NCBI GenBank assembly: GCA_015698045.1
Contig: BLAL01000040.1
Coordinates: forward strand, 288,501-352,500
Direction of reading: 5' to 3'
DNA: 64,000 nucleotides
Source of the DNA: Rhizophagus clarus
Taxonomy: Eukaryota > Glomeromycota > Glomeromycetes > Glomerales > Glomeraceae
The translations under genes and the position numbers were made by a program. The stretch's first letter is position 1. The number at the start of each line of letters is the position of its first letter. Below are positions 33,183-45,494 of this stretch, piece after piece. The notes beneath the pieces are model-generated. The model had not been told where the DNA came from and did not search any database. It saw nothing but the letters and a program-made list of their open reading frames with translations.

Positions 33183-33523
33183 ATTACTCCTGGTGGTCCA
33201 TCATCTAAGAATACATCCTCTGGATTACGAGTGATCACTTTTAGTAACAGTGATAATCCTCTTTCTAAGATTACTTTGAAGAGTAGTGATGACATAACTA
33301 AACCTTCAGTGGATTTTATAAATGATAAAGACAAAAAGAAGAAATAAAATCACTTAATAGATAATTTTGGCAATTTTAATCTTATTCTTACTGGATATGC
33401 TTCACTAGCACAAAAACAAGCACAGCTATTGGATTTAATAGTCTATAATATTCTAGCAAAATGGAATAGTTATACTTTCCTTGAGAACTTAAGTTTCTAG
33501 GAAAAAATTATATTAATCAATAC

Positions 33524-33822
33524 AGAACCCTGAATTATATATAAATAGGTCAGAGGTTGAGTTTGCTTATTGATCATATAAAATTTTTAAAAAGTTGCTT
33601 ATTTCAGAGGTATTTTTGAAAATTTCTTATCCTATATACCTCTATATTTAAGAAATCTACTAATTGAAATTTAATGAAATTTATATCATTAGATTCGTCT
33701 TAATAAGACAAATTTAATGGTATAAATTTTATTTTAATAGCATTAATATTGACTAAGATATCCTAAATTGAAAATTTTATTATACATTATATCTAACCTA
33801 AATGAGAGATGTTCGGGGTCCT
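33524..33822. mobile_element. AGGACCCCGAAC-family element T1 (299 bp)
   Basis: Starts AGAACCCTGAATTATATATA and ends GATGTTCGGGGTCCT, flanked by ATCAATAC (33516-33523) and ATCAGCAT (33823-33830). The related LINE copy has GTCAGCAC at this point, so both flanks are explained as one 8-bp duplication altered by C-to-T/G-to-A changes. The left 60 bp resembles T2 at 57072 (ATAGGTCAGA, TGATCA.TAAGCAA). No coding content. Confidence 0.75.
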
Positions 33823-34884
33823 ATCAGCATCAAGGTGCACAAGAAATACCTCTCAGCTAAAGTGAGATTGATATCAAATCATGAGTGCCTAAAAGCATAT
33901 AATGAAAGCGAATGAACTGTCAGATTAGGTGTTATCCCAATTAGATAGTTTTCAGCTTCGTAGAATCTCGCAGAAAGAAAATAGCATGAAAAATTTCAGG
34001 TAGTTATTACCAATATTTCAGACGATATAATCGAATCCTCACTATTTTCTAACTGTATTCCTAGTTTCTTTATAATTACTAGTGGATTGAAATCCTTTAA
34101 AATAATTAAAGAAGCCTTAGGGTCAAAGAAGTTAATTGGCTATTTCGCAATATGGAATCAAGTTTTTAAATGTATAAATAATCCCCAACTCTGGAATAAT
34201 GTTAGTTTTTTATGGTGTCATTATTCAACCCCTAAATTTGACATTCTAAAACATAAATCTACTCGATTTGGCAATGTAAAGAAAAATAATGACTCTTCTC
34301 CTAATTCTCATACTACTAAATATTCTACCAAATTTACAGGTAATTCCAGATTCCATAATCAGAATAAAAAAGTAACATTAGCAAGAACTCTGGTTCGTCT
34401 TAAAAGAAGAACTCTTGCCTGATGACCAACTAGTCCAATAGGCTTGATATGAAAATTTTGATTGCAGGACTGAAGGCCTTTTTAGAATAATTTATATAAT
34501 TTAATTTTTGGGTTTGACAGTCTGATTACTTTGGAATCTTTTAGATTTAATTATATTTTTGTTTTATCAATTGTTATTTTTCTAGTATATTTTTTTTTTT
34601 TCGTTTCTCTTTTTTTTTAAATCTATATTTGGATTTCCTATTACTCCTTCGAAAATAGGCTATTATAGTTGGTCATGATAAGTACTTGTTACTTATTGTT
34701 GCGGTATAAGTAGATAAGATGATATAAATATTATTATCATAATTGTAATCCATGATTCAATTTTAATAAATCTATGCATTTGTTTTGACCAAAAAAAAAA
34801 AATTTTATTATATAACAATAAATTTATGTAAATAATATCAAAATAAAATAATTTAATGAAATTTTAAAGATTAATATTATTTGG

Positions 34885-36540
34885 TTAGTTAAAACATTTG
34901 GTCCTAAAGCTGACCCAGTAAAGTACAAACCCCTTTCACAGAAAATACAAATTCCTAATACGCTGATATTACTTATAGTTCATGTTGGTCTTCGAACTTT
35001 TATAAGCTCACTAAATTATTCTTGTGAACTTATGATGATGCTTTTTCAGAAAAAACAAGTGAGCAACCCAGTTAACTATGAAGAATCATATGAAAGATTG
35101 AAACAGGTTATTTCAGATAATACATACCATCACACTCTTCACCCCTTCCTGATTCAGATTTCAGCAGTTGATCAATTGATTTTGGATCAGCTGGTCGTAT
35201 AGCCAGCACCAGTCATAGTTTCAGCCCAAGATGTTTTGACTCAACAGGTTGATGATATGCAAATAGAGGATCAGCAGTATTTTATTCCATCAGGACCAGT
35301 TTCTTTCAGTAGTACTACTACCCTAAATTAAAAAAGAATAAGGTTCTGGCAAAGGTTGTTGAAAAAATTTACACAGATTTTCATATTCCTGTAGACCGAA
35401 GAAATAATTTAAGGGAGATATTTGTGTATGGCGTACCTGCAAAGTGGATACATAACAAAATCCTCACAGAGCTAAAATCATAGGGTGACGTTATTTCTTT
35501 AATGACAAAGAGACAAAGGAAGTATCAAACACTTTGCTTAAATATATGCCTCTTCTCTTTCATTCGATAAAGGCCTTTGGCAATATACCTTAGGAAACTA
35601 AGAAGTACAATGATTCCCAGAACACTGAACACTACAATAAAGAAAGAAATGTAAACAGTTCTGCCTCTATGTCAATGACTTGCCTGAAGACTTATGATTT
35701 TGGCAATTATGGAATAGGAATCAGTCCTCTCATGTCTTTAGCAACTATCCAGTTAAAGCTGTAAAGCATTTTTGAATAGGTGGCAAGAGTTCGATTGTAA
35801 CCTTTTTTGAAAAATTTGAAGATGTAGAAGCTTGTCGCAAGACGAGCTTTAATTTTAATTATAATGATCAAGACTACTCTTACCTATGGTGTAAAGCTTC
35901 CACTATCGCCTCCAAGGTTTTTACCAACAATTCCAAGTCTTTCTCTAGATCTTCAACAAAGCTGTCCAAGAAGGATAAGAAGACTGTTCCATCCAAAACA
36001 CGCCCTACTAAATCAAATAAATCTGCGAAGGATCCCAAGAAGACTTCCAAAAAGTTGAAAGACAAAAAGAAATCCTTTAACAAGAAACCTCAGGATAAAA
36101 TGGATATCGTCAAGCTCTTGTTACAATTATTAATTTAATATTTAGTAATTAGCGTTTATTTTTCTTTTTTTCTTTTTTTCAGATTTTTTTTGATACTCAG
36201 TGAGTTGACTTTTTAAAGACCTAAGGGTCTATGCAACTTACTTTGTTCATTTATTTATTGGGCAGAAGGTAATACTAGGTGTTGATGCCTCCAGTGAAGG
36301 TGATTCTACTTGATTAAGTTTGTAGTTTTCACAGTGTCAAGATGCTTACTTTTTTAAATTTCCATCTGAGGATAACATGATAACCTTTTCAAATTTTCTA
36401 CTTTTATGTAGTAAGATGATGGTTTGATCATTATTTAGCAGCTCACATCTTTGATGTATCATTTTTGAATCTGTATTGCTTTTTGTAATAGAGTTTTCTT
36501 TTATGATTATTATAATAAAGATAAAAATAAAAATAAAGAT
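34885..36540 (+). pseudogene. LINE copy L3 (ORF1-like), badly decayed
   Basis: Short frames resemble the ORF1 of the L1 and L2 copies: NPVNYEESYERLKQVISDNT (about 35060-35120), IFVYGVPAKWIHNKILTEL (about 35420-35480) and a Lys/Ser-rich C-terminal stretch (35860-36100, KKTSKKLKDKKKS). The 3' end is an AATAAAGATAAAAATAAAAA-type tail near 36510-36538. Many stops and frameshifts. The overlapping frames at 35864-36083 on both strands are not separate genes. Confidence 0.5.
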
Positions 36541-37334
36541 TAATATTATTTTAATATAATATTATTATAATTGTAATTGCTAATTGTAATTTTTAACTAT
36601 ATATTATTAATAAGATTGCATCATTTAAAAATAAAAAAAAAAAATCTGTTTTAAAATTATTTAATAAAAAAAATTTATCATTACTATTATAAAAAAAAGT
36701 AAGTTTATTATTAATTATTTAATTTATTATTAGAATTAGAAGGAATAGGTTAGTTAAAATTAAGTTAGGAATTTAGATTAAGAATTAAAATTGTAAATGG
36801 AATGAAATTGCAAGCAGAATTTCATATTTTTAACTCCATTTTAATTTTGGAAATGATTATTTTTACTAGCAATACTCTAATAATTAAAATATATTTTTTT
36901 TTTATAATAATAAAATATAGAGTAAAATTTATTATTATTATCATATTTACAGTAAATTAAATCAATATAAAATTAAAAAGTCCGAATAAAACAATAAATT
37001 TATAATTTAGTAATTATATAACAATTGAAAAACATGAAATGTAATTTTTATAAACTTTAGGAACTTTGATTTCCACTATTTCAATAATAATTTTTTTTTT
37101 TTGATGTAACTTGATTAAAACACGGTAATAAGTGAAAAAAATATTACAAATATTTAATCTAAAACGATTATCTTCAAAAATATCATGTCATCTCAATAAA
37201 ATAGGAAATTAAAGAAACAAGTTATTTGAAAACTTAATAAAATTGATCTACAATCAATGTCCAATATAATCAATCAATCGTATAATCATAGTCCTTTAAA
37301 GATCACCATATTATAAGTCCTCATAAAAAAAAAC
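36541..37334. other. AT-rich spacer downstream of the RING gene
   Basis: No recognisable gene or repeat. It presumably holds the 3' untranslated region of the RING gene; no clear polyadenylation signal can be singled out in such AT-rich sequence. Confidence 0.5.
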
Positions 37335-39441
37335 TTAAAAGAAAGATCCCATAGAATCTAACCCCGTTGAAGTTGTTGGAATAGGACCACTACTATTTGT
37401 TTCCGATTCACGAGGCGGTACACCAACACCACGACAAATAGGACACTTATTGGATCCTTCAGTAAGCCACTACAAAAAAATAATTTATACATAAATGAAA
37501 ATGGAGAAAACCACCTGAGAATGCAACATATATACCATGCAAAATTGATGGATCTGAAAAATGAAATTGAAACCAACGATCTAACGAACTGACCTTATCA
37601 ATACATTCCTTGTGGAAACCGTGACGACAATTTAGTACTCTAATTTCTTCGTCAGCAATATAATCACACAAGCATACTTGACATTTCTCTGCATTCCCTA
37701 AAAGATCTGTAATAATGCTTTCATTATACAATGCAATTGGTAAATTTGCATCAATCTCGCTTTGTGTCGTGGTTGGAGGTCGTGCAGGTCCAATAAGGGA
37801 CGATAATAACATCATATCCTCGTAAGTAGGATTATCGGAAAATAATGATGGTGTAGTAAGAATAGGATGAGTAGAAGGATAAGTGCCTCCTAAAACATAG
37901 ATAATCCATGAACGTGCAGGCGGTGTTTGAGTAGCAGTTGACGCAGTAGATCTAACAGAAGTACGACTTGAGGTTGAAGAAGACCGAGTTCTTGATGATC
38001 TACTTGAATTATTTCTGTTTTCAAGATTAGTAGAGTTATCAACATTTTGTGATGATGATGAATTTCCATTCGAATCATCTCTTGGCTGGACGCTTCTAAT
38101 TCCAATAATAATAACCGGTACCATATGAGGTGTATTACTTGAATTAGTATCACTTGTCACATTAGGTATTGAAGTTGTGACATTCGCGCCAGATTCTGGT
38201 GTGATGTTTTGCTGTGTCAAAGAAGAACGAGATCCACCAAAGCGAAATAAACGGAAAAACGACATAGGTTGCGATGGTTGTGAGCCTGTTGTATTATTAT
38301 CAACTGATGGATCTTGTTCCTCAGATGACGAAGAAGCTGCCGTTAGTTGATTAGTAGATCTATTTGAAGCCTCACGACGTCGTCTCTGAAGAGCAGCTAA
38401 GAAACTTTCAAAACTTCCATCATGCCCTTCATTCGCCGCTCTTTCAGCTTCAATTACGGCATTTTCCTGACTAGCAACAAGAGATGCAGCAGTAGCTGCT
38501 GCTGCGATAGATAAAACTCGTCCTAAATTATGGTTTTCCGTATCATCTTCATTATTATTACTATTATTATTACTATTATTACTGTTGTTGCTTTCAGAAT
38601 CTGGCCCACCAAAATTAAACAGTCGTCGTGCCGAAATGCGAGTAACTCTTCTTCTTGAACGTTGTGGTGACCCTGCCAAAGGATCTGTTTGAGTACCAGC
38701 TGTTGAAGAACCTGAATTAGAGGATGATGTACTGGACAAAGACATAGATGAAGAATATTGGCGTGTTGAAGATCCTCTGTGAGTGCTAGATCGGCGTAAG
38801 CGATCAGAGAAGCGAACACTTGGCCGCGTCATATCACTATCTAAATCGCCATTAACTATAGCATCAACTGAACTCGAACGAGGACGTCTAATATCGAACA
38901 TTGTTTCTGAAGTTGACAAAGTATTACGAGTTGAATCCGAATTACTAAACGATATACCAGTATTTGTCGAAGTTTCTTGTCCATTATAACTTGAAGATCT
39001 GTTTCGATTCCGTCTTAACAGATTTGGCGCTATTGCATCGGTTTGCCTAGGCGCAAATGAAACATCCTCAATAGTATTGTGATGCAATCTTTGATGCCGA
39101 TTCAAAGGCCTGCTAAGAGTTTGAGTTTGAGTTGTGGTTGCTGTAGAAGGAAAAAATGAATACAAACTAGAAAGTTGTTGTCTTCTGCGTCTTGCTGGTG
39201 TCATTCGTAAAACTCTTTGCGAGCCATTTTGGGGTGCTTGCTCAATCGCAGAAGTTGTAAACTGAGTTCGATCCTGAGAGCTAGTACGACTGACTTGGGA
39301 ACGTGCTCTCCTTGAAGCGTATGTTGTTCCATTATAGTCTGAACTATTAGCATCCCCAATATTATTCTCTGAATTGTCTACCATTGGAACATCCCCATCT
39401 TGATCCTGATTATTCGCCGAGGAGGAGTGTGTCTGACCCAT
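37335..39441 (-). CDS. RING-H2 E3 ubiquitin ligase with predicted N-myristoylation site
   Basis: Two exons: 39441-37594 (616 codons) and 37469-37335 (44 codons plus stop), a 660-residue protein. The 124-nt intron begins GTCAGT and ends TTTTTTGTAG. Splicing is supported because it completes a canonical RING-H2: CQVC (about 593), then C-R-H-G-F-H-K-E-C, then across the junction CIDKWLTEGSNKCPIC, i.e. C-x2-C-x14-C-x-H-x2-H-x2-C-x11-C-x2-C. RING-H2 domains recruit E2-ubiquitin conjugates. The N terminus MGQTHSSS fits the N-myristoylation pattern, suggesting membrane attachment (inference). Residues about 10-540 are low-complexity and Ser/Arg/Asn/Thr-rich, presumably disordered, with an Asn-rich run near 285-300. 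No transmembrane segment was seen. The closest family members and the substrate are not identified. It is the only intact host gene in the window, with higher GC than its flanks. Confidence 0.9.
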
Positions 39442-40807
39442 AATAATTAATTTACTTACGATTACAATAAGTTTATTTAATGGTTTAAGCTTATAATTTA
39501 TTCAAAATTATACAAGGAGTCGTTAAACCTATTTCTCCGTAATTAAGCACTTGCGAAAAATTAGTTTACAAATCATGTGATTATAAATTTTTGTATTACT
39601 TATTTTTCTGATTTTTTTGAAATAAATAATATTTGTACATAATTTATAATAAAAGTAATTATAATTATTTGCTAATTATTTTTAATTAAAATAATATAAT
39701 AAATTAATATATTTTTTATTTAATCAATTATAAAATTTTGCAACTTGTAATATTTATTGTATAATTAAATCTTCTAGTTATTAAATTATAATTTTAACTA
39801 AATTTTAAATTATTATTAAAATAAATATCAATTTTAATTTTAATATACTTATAATGGATTCTACTTATTTTTAAAATAAGTTATCTATAAATTTAAAATA
39901 AAAATCATATGTAAAAAAACTTAAAAATCCTACTATATATATATTTAAAATAAATGTTTATTTTGATTTTTTTTATTAATTAACTAATCAATGAAATTAT
40001 AAATAAAGTAAAATAAAAATACTATTAATAAACTATCATTTTTTTATAGTAACTTTTATTAGTAATAAATAAAATTAAATATATTTTAAAATATATATAA
40101 ATAATAATCATAATTATAGATATTTTACTTTTTTATTTTTAGCTATTTTTTTCTATTTTTATTTCTTTTTTTTTTGTTTTTTTTTTTTATAATTTTTATA
40201 TAAAAAGATATTTTAGAAATAAATAAATATTCAAAAGAACTAAAATTTACTTCTTTAACATTTTTTATTTTTATCTATTATAATGAAGAATTTTTTAAAT
40301 AACTTTTAATTAAAATAATTTAGTAATAATATATAATAATATAAATAAACCAAATCTATTTATATATTATTAAAATTTTGTAATTTTACAAATTTTTATT
40401 TTTATTTTATTTAAATATAAATTTTTAATTACAAGTAGTATAAATTAAAAAAAAAACTATTAAAAAATCAAATTATACTATAAAAACTACTTAAAAGTAA
40501 TTATTTATCTTTTTAAAAGTAAAATAAGTTTCATAGTAATAAGTATATACTGTAGTATAAGAATTAGGATAAATAATATTAATATTAATATAGTAAATAA
40601 AATAATAAACTGTAGTAGTACAAATTATGTAATAATACAATCAGAGAAAATTATGGGAAAAAAATAAAAATATTTTTTATGATTATATCATGATCTAGTG
40701 ATTGAATTTTGATGAAACTTTATATCATATTGTTCTTCATATCCTCTACAAATTAAAAAAACATATGGGCTGATCTTGCTCGTTTTATTAAATAATATTT
40801 TGTGATA
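39442..40807. other. AT-rich spacer upstream of the RING gene
   Basis: Extremely AT-rich. The first few hundred bases should include the promoter and 5' untranslated region of the minus-strand RING gene; a GTAAGT motif lies just upstream of its ATG (minus strand, about 39462-39457). No element ends, repeats or reading frames were recognised. Confidence 0.45.
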
Positions 40808-40961
40808 TGGGGTCTTTGCAATAGAAAGATACGAAACTCAAAAAAAAAAAATTTAATTAATATTAAATTTACACTTATTTTAGTATAAAAAACATAATTA
40901 GTATATAAAGTAAATTTAAAAATTTTTTTAAGTTTCGTACCTTTTTATTGCAAAGACCCCA
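40808..40961. mobile_element. MITE family A, copy 2
   Basis: 154 bp with ends TGGGGTCTTTGCAATAGAAA and TTTTTATTGCAAAGACCCCA, flanked by TA (40806-40807, 40962-40963). The best-preserved ends of the three copies. Confidence 0.85.
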
Positions 40962-42570
40962 TATTTATAAAATTATACTATACTAGTACTACACTATACT
41001 ACAAAAACATGTAGTAGCCGTGTGATAATTTATATTTAGGCCAATTATTACTTGAAAATTATTTTTTCATTATTAGAATCACAAGTTTCAAATGAGTTGT
41101 AGATTAGTTTTAAAAAATGTCTTGTAAGGCTAAAAAAATATTAGAAAAGGTTAGAAAAGTATAAAACTATATATTAATAATATGATAGGTGGTTTCTTTC
41201 AAAAATAAATCTATTTATAAACATTAAATAACTTATACTTTATAATAATAAATAGAATAATTATTCTGCAGAGTTCTTATTATCATATTTATTTCAATAA
41301 TTCTTTATAGATACTTGATATACACTTCTAAAAATGAGACTTTTTATTTAATTACAAGATAATGTAATAAAACAACTGTTATTTATTATGTAAAGAATTG
41401 GGAAGGTGAATAAAATGTGTATTGTTTTATAATAAAAATTTACAATATCATATAATTGTTTTTTCATAACTACTATAAGCAATTTTCAATAAAAATATAA
41501 CAAATTTATAATAAATAAAATAAACAATTGATATACTATAGTTTTCATAAAAAAAAGATACTATTGTAAAATATTGTGCACAAAAAATTAAAGTGCCATA
41601 TCACATTTTGATTCAGATGATATAATCGAAGATGAGTAAAATTAGCCCATATGAAATCATTGAAATTGGACCAATAGACCATAAGATAATCGCAAAATTA
41701 ATTTTTTCTGAAGCATATCAGATTTTAATATTAGAATCTGATATGCTTTAAAAAATCAGTTTTACGATTATTTTATATTCTATTAGTCCAATTTGATAAT
41801 CTTTATTTTGTTTTGTAGAAGATGTGAGGTTATATAACAAAAAAAAAGTTTATTAACATTAAATTACTGAATCATAGTGTAATTACAAATATATTTTTAT
41901 TTTTTTCCTATAATTTTCTCTGATTGTTATACAGATCATGAATTATTAAATAATAATACAAGTAATCATGAGATTCAAGTCACATAATATAATAATACAA
42001 ATAGTTACATGATATAGTTACATGATTTAAGTAATACAAGCAATTATATAATAGAACATTGTAGAACTTTAACATAGTAGTAATTCATAATTAGTGTAAC
42101 TTTAACTTTATTTCTTATAAATAATATATTCCCAAATCAAAAAGAAATTCAAAAATGTTTTATATTTCATTTTTAATAAAAATTATTTTTAATATTAATT
42201 ATTAAAAGTTACTTCAAGTATATTTGTAATTTATCTGAGTTTAATTAATATTTATTTAATATTTATTAATTTTTATGTATAAATAAAAGAGATTTAGTCC
42301 TTCTTAATCAGTTATTACTATATTTATCAAATAAAAAAGTAGTTAAAGCTTTTGAAATTTGATTTAAATGGTCAAGTTTTATATTTATATAAATAATATA
42401 TCTTTAAAAAAGATACTAGTTATTTCTTTTGTATAATTTGGTAAAGATTATAAATTAAATATATAAAAAATAATATAATATTAGTTTGGCAATTTTCTAT
42501 TTTATAATACTGCAAAACTATTATTAGTAAATTTTTTAGATTACAGATCTTGATATCAAACAATTTTCCA
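40962..42570. other. AT-rich spacer with one hairpin element
   Basis: Apart from the palindrome at 41663-41794, no gene or repeat family was recognised. Confidence 0.5.
41663..41794. repeat. 132-bp near-perfect hairpin, probable foldback MITE
   Basis: Arms AAATTGGACCAATAGA (left) and TCTATTAGTCCAATTT (right) continue inward through GATAATCG/CGATTATT and AAGCATATCAGATT/AATCTGATATGCTT to a central AATATT near 41730. No target duplication is obvious and no second copy was found in the window. Confidence 0.65.
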
Positions 42571-43690
42571 AATATCATTTTCTGAATGTACTTTTTTTTA
42601 AAATCAATTTTTTAAATGCCAATTTTCTGAACTGAATCATTTTCTGAATTCCAATTTCCCAAATTTTCAATTTCTTAAACTGGATTATTTTCTAAAACAT
42701 ATAATATCTTAAATATCAATATTCTGAATATCAATCAATATTATAAATGTCAATATCCTAAATACTAATATTTCAAATCCTCAAGTTCCTAATATCCTGA
42801 ATCTTTAATATCTTGAACATATCTTTTTTTTAATTCTTTATTATGAACACTAAAGATAAAACAATATTTATTTAGTAATATCTCAACTTAAATATAAAAC
42901 ATATGGAGTTTTTGCAATAGAAAGGTATGAAACTCAAAAAAATTTTTAAATTTACTTTATATGCTAATTATATTTTTTATACTAAAATAAGTGTAAATTT
43001 AATATTAATTAAATTTTTATTTTTTTTTGAGTTTCGTACCTTTCTATTGCAAAGACCTCATATATATTTAAATATATAAATTACTATTTTTCAAGTAAAA
43101 TCTATTTAATATAATAATTAAAAATATTAAATAAAATAAAATAAAAAAGAAAATAAAATAAAAAAAAAAAATCAAACAATTATCAAAATAATAAAAAACA
43201 TAAAATAAACTAATCTAAAATGTAAAAATTATAATAAATAAATAAATTAATTTGTAAATAACCAAAAATTAATTATTATTAATATTATTAATCTTTCTAA
43301 ATAATATTTTGAACATATAGATATTTTATTTCATATATATATTATATTTAATTAATATGCTATATAATTAAATAATTAATCATATTAATTACATTAATTA
43401 AGTTACATATTTTCAATATAACATTTAAAAAATTTGAGATATTAAAATTTGAGATATTAATATTCAAAATATTAGAATTCAGAATATTGTATATTTTGAA
43501 AAATGGTTCAATTTGAAATATTTGAATTTAGAATATTAGAAATTTAGAATATTAGCATTTGGAATATTAGAATTTAGAATATTATATGTTTTGAAAAATT
43601 GTCCAATTCAGGAAATTAGTATTCAAAAAATTGATTATGGAAAAAAGTATATTTGAAAAAATAGTATTCAGAAAATCATACTGTAACTTG
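42571..43690. repeat. Inverted blocks of TTTCTGAAT/ATTCAGAAA short repeats around a MITE
   Basis: 42571-42830 holds degenerate units of about 15-20 bp (CAATTTTCTGAATTCC, AATATCCTGAAT). 43430-43690 holds the inverted equivalent (TTTAGAATATTAGAATTCAG, ATTCAGAAAATCATACTG). Together they look like the subterminal repeats of one element of about 1.1 kb, with MITE A copy 3 and AT-rich sequence inside. The exact ends are not resolved. Confidence 0.45.
42904..43060. mobile_element. MITE family A, copy 3
   Basis: 157 bp with ends TGGAGTTTTTGCAATAGAAA and TTTCTATTGCAAAGACCTCA, flanked by TA (42902-42903 and 43061-43062). Confidence 0.85.
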
Positions 43691-43748
43691 CAGATTTGTA
43701 CAGATTTGCAATTATATTTCTGTACTTTTAAATATACTGTACCTAGTA

Positions 43749-43928
43749 TAGATGCTACCCAAATTATTTTAAGTAAATCCCAAACTAATTTGTACATTTT
43801 GACAGCCATAATTCCTAAATTCCAAATGTACAAATTGCAAAATTTATATATATAATTTGTAAATTAATTTGGATTTGTATATTTGGGCTGTCATAATCCC
43901 AAATTATTTTGGATTTGGGTGGCATCTA
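43749..43928. mobile_element. MITE family B, copy 2 (180 bp)
   Basis: Ends TAGATGCTACCCAAAT and GGGTGGCATCTA with TA duplications (43747-43748 and 43929-43930). Same length as copy 1 at 7414-7593. Reading frames on both strands (43582-43855) partly translate the MITE and are not genes. Confidence 0.85.
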
Positions 43929-44394
43929 TAGTACTTAGCTTTAAAAGTTATATGCAGATTTTTAAGAAAAATATAATTCTGTAAAAATTTCCAAAAAAAA
44001 AAATTCTATATTTAAAAAAAAATTTGTATACAATTTCAAAAAATTCAAATTAATTTAAATTTTACTAAATTATTATATAATATAATAAATATAATTATAA
44101 TTTTATAATAAAAATTTATTTAAAATACAAGTAACTTTCTTTACAGCAATTTTTAATATCATATTTTTAGATATCTTAAGATTCTGTAATTATAAAAAAA
44201 TAAAATTTAGTTTGTTAGATTCTTTTTATTGAAATATATTTAATAGTACACTGGCCTACAATAAATGTTTAGATTTTTTTTTTATTTATAAAATTTACAT
44301 ATAAAATTCATAATTTTGTATACATATAAAAATTTTTTTTATTTAGATGCAGAATTTTTGTAAGATATTTTTTTTTACCAAGTTATTTACTTTA

Positions 44395-44705
44395 ACAAAC
44401 AAGTATTAACTTTTCATCTTTTTTCTTTTTTTTAGACAACTGGTTCCTTTAAACGTAAACTTTGTAAGTTATTTAACTTTTTTCTTCAAATTTTTTCTTT
44501 TAGTGAATAGTCACTAACATTCATCATCTTTCCTTTTCAGTTGGTTAGTTTGAACATGTAGAAAATTTGGTGAGACCCTGTTCTAATTATGCATTTCAAT
44601 GAAATATTTTACAACATTTTAATTTCCTCTTTTTTTTAGATGGTTTAAATCTCTAAATATTTAGGGATTTGGAGTTTGAGATTAAAATCATAGGCTTTCC
44701 CACCA
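44395..44705 (+). repeat. Cassette array D: three mini-exon-like units
   Basis: Three acceptor-like sites follow pyrimidine tracts (TTTTTTTTAG near 44435, CCTTTTCAG near 44540, CTTTTTTTTAG near 44639), with short blocks such as ACAACTGGTTCCTTTAAACG ending in GTAAGTTA or GTGAGACC, and CACTAACATTC/TATTAAC branch-like motifs between. Probably one array with 48680-49060, now separated by element N. Confidence 0.5.
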
Positions 44706-45494
44706 ACTGGCAAGGTATATGAAATTTTTTTATTTCACAAAGAAAGCTTTGTTAAAGTCAACTTTAGTATAGGTCTAGTAATATATTGCCTTAATTGAGT
44801 GTGGCTACGAGAGTTTATGATTCTTAAATTGCCTTAGTATTCTATTCATTACATACATATACTGTATATCTTATAATTAATTATACAACTTATTTTTATT
44901 ATTTAAATTTACAATACATATATAAAAGTCTTATACAAATCGTTTTATAATAAATTTTCAGTATTTATCTTACGATCTATTTACAATTTCCATTTTATAA
45001 TTAATCTTACAATGGTTTGACACTATTTATTTTTGTAATTAATCTTACTATATATCAATAAATTAATATTACAATTAAGTATTAACGTTATACTAATTAT
45101 TGTATGAATGTACGATGTCTTTACAAACCCAATAACAAGTATCTTATCATGGTTTGTACACAATGTATTGTGGCAATAATTTTACAATACATTTAAATAA
45201 TTTTAAGTTGTTAGCAAAGCAGTAATGATGAAGTTATGGTAAAAAGACTTTTGCACTATACTGTAACTTAAAAATTTTGAAACTTTTTTTATCACTGTTT
45301 AAATTCAATTAGTACTGAAAATTGATAATCAGCACAACTTTTTTTATGTACAACTTTCTGTCGTACCTGATTTTTCTCAAATATCATAATCAAATAACTG
45401 ATAGTACTTGTCCGAAAAAAAGCCTGTTTACTTATAAACTTATAAATTATAAATGAAAACTTATGTATTTAACAAAGAAATTCTTTATTTAAAC

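Larger units (their letters stand above)
31967..34802 (+). pseudogene. LINE copy L2 (ORF1-like), old, carrying two insertions
   Basis: A decayed relative of the LINE at 55000-57060. Matching segments are AQLLDLIVYNILAKWNSYT (about 33420-33475), the region after 33831 (VHKKYLSAKVRL-like), SFKIIKEALGSKKLIGYF (34087-34140) and a shared end CFLTTTTGACC-type followed by a poly-A run at 34789-34802. The ORF1-like frame has many stops and frameshifts. An hAT-like element (32240-33182) and a short AGGACCCC-family element (33524-33822) inserted into it. The 5' limit is set only by the end of composite Q. No reverse transcriptase is present. Confidence 0.6.

Noticed and set aside
38523-38989. Other frames overlapping the RING gene
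   Set aside because: Shadows of the low-complexity Ser/Arg/Asn coding region.
37459-39441. Unspliced 660-residue version of the RING gene
   Set aside because: It ends in intron sequence and lacks the last zinc ligands; a GTCAGT...TTGTAG intron gives a complete RING-H2 and a natural stop at 37335. The equal length of both versions is coincidence.
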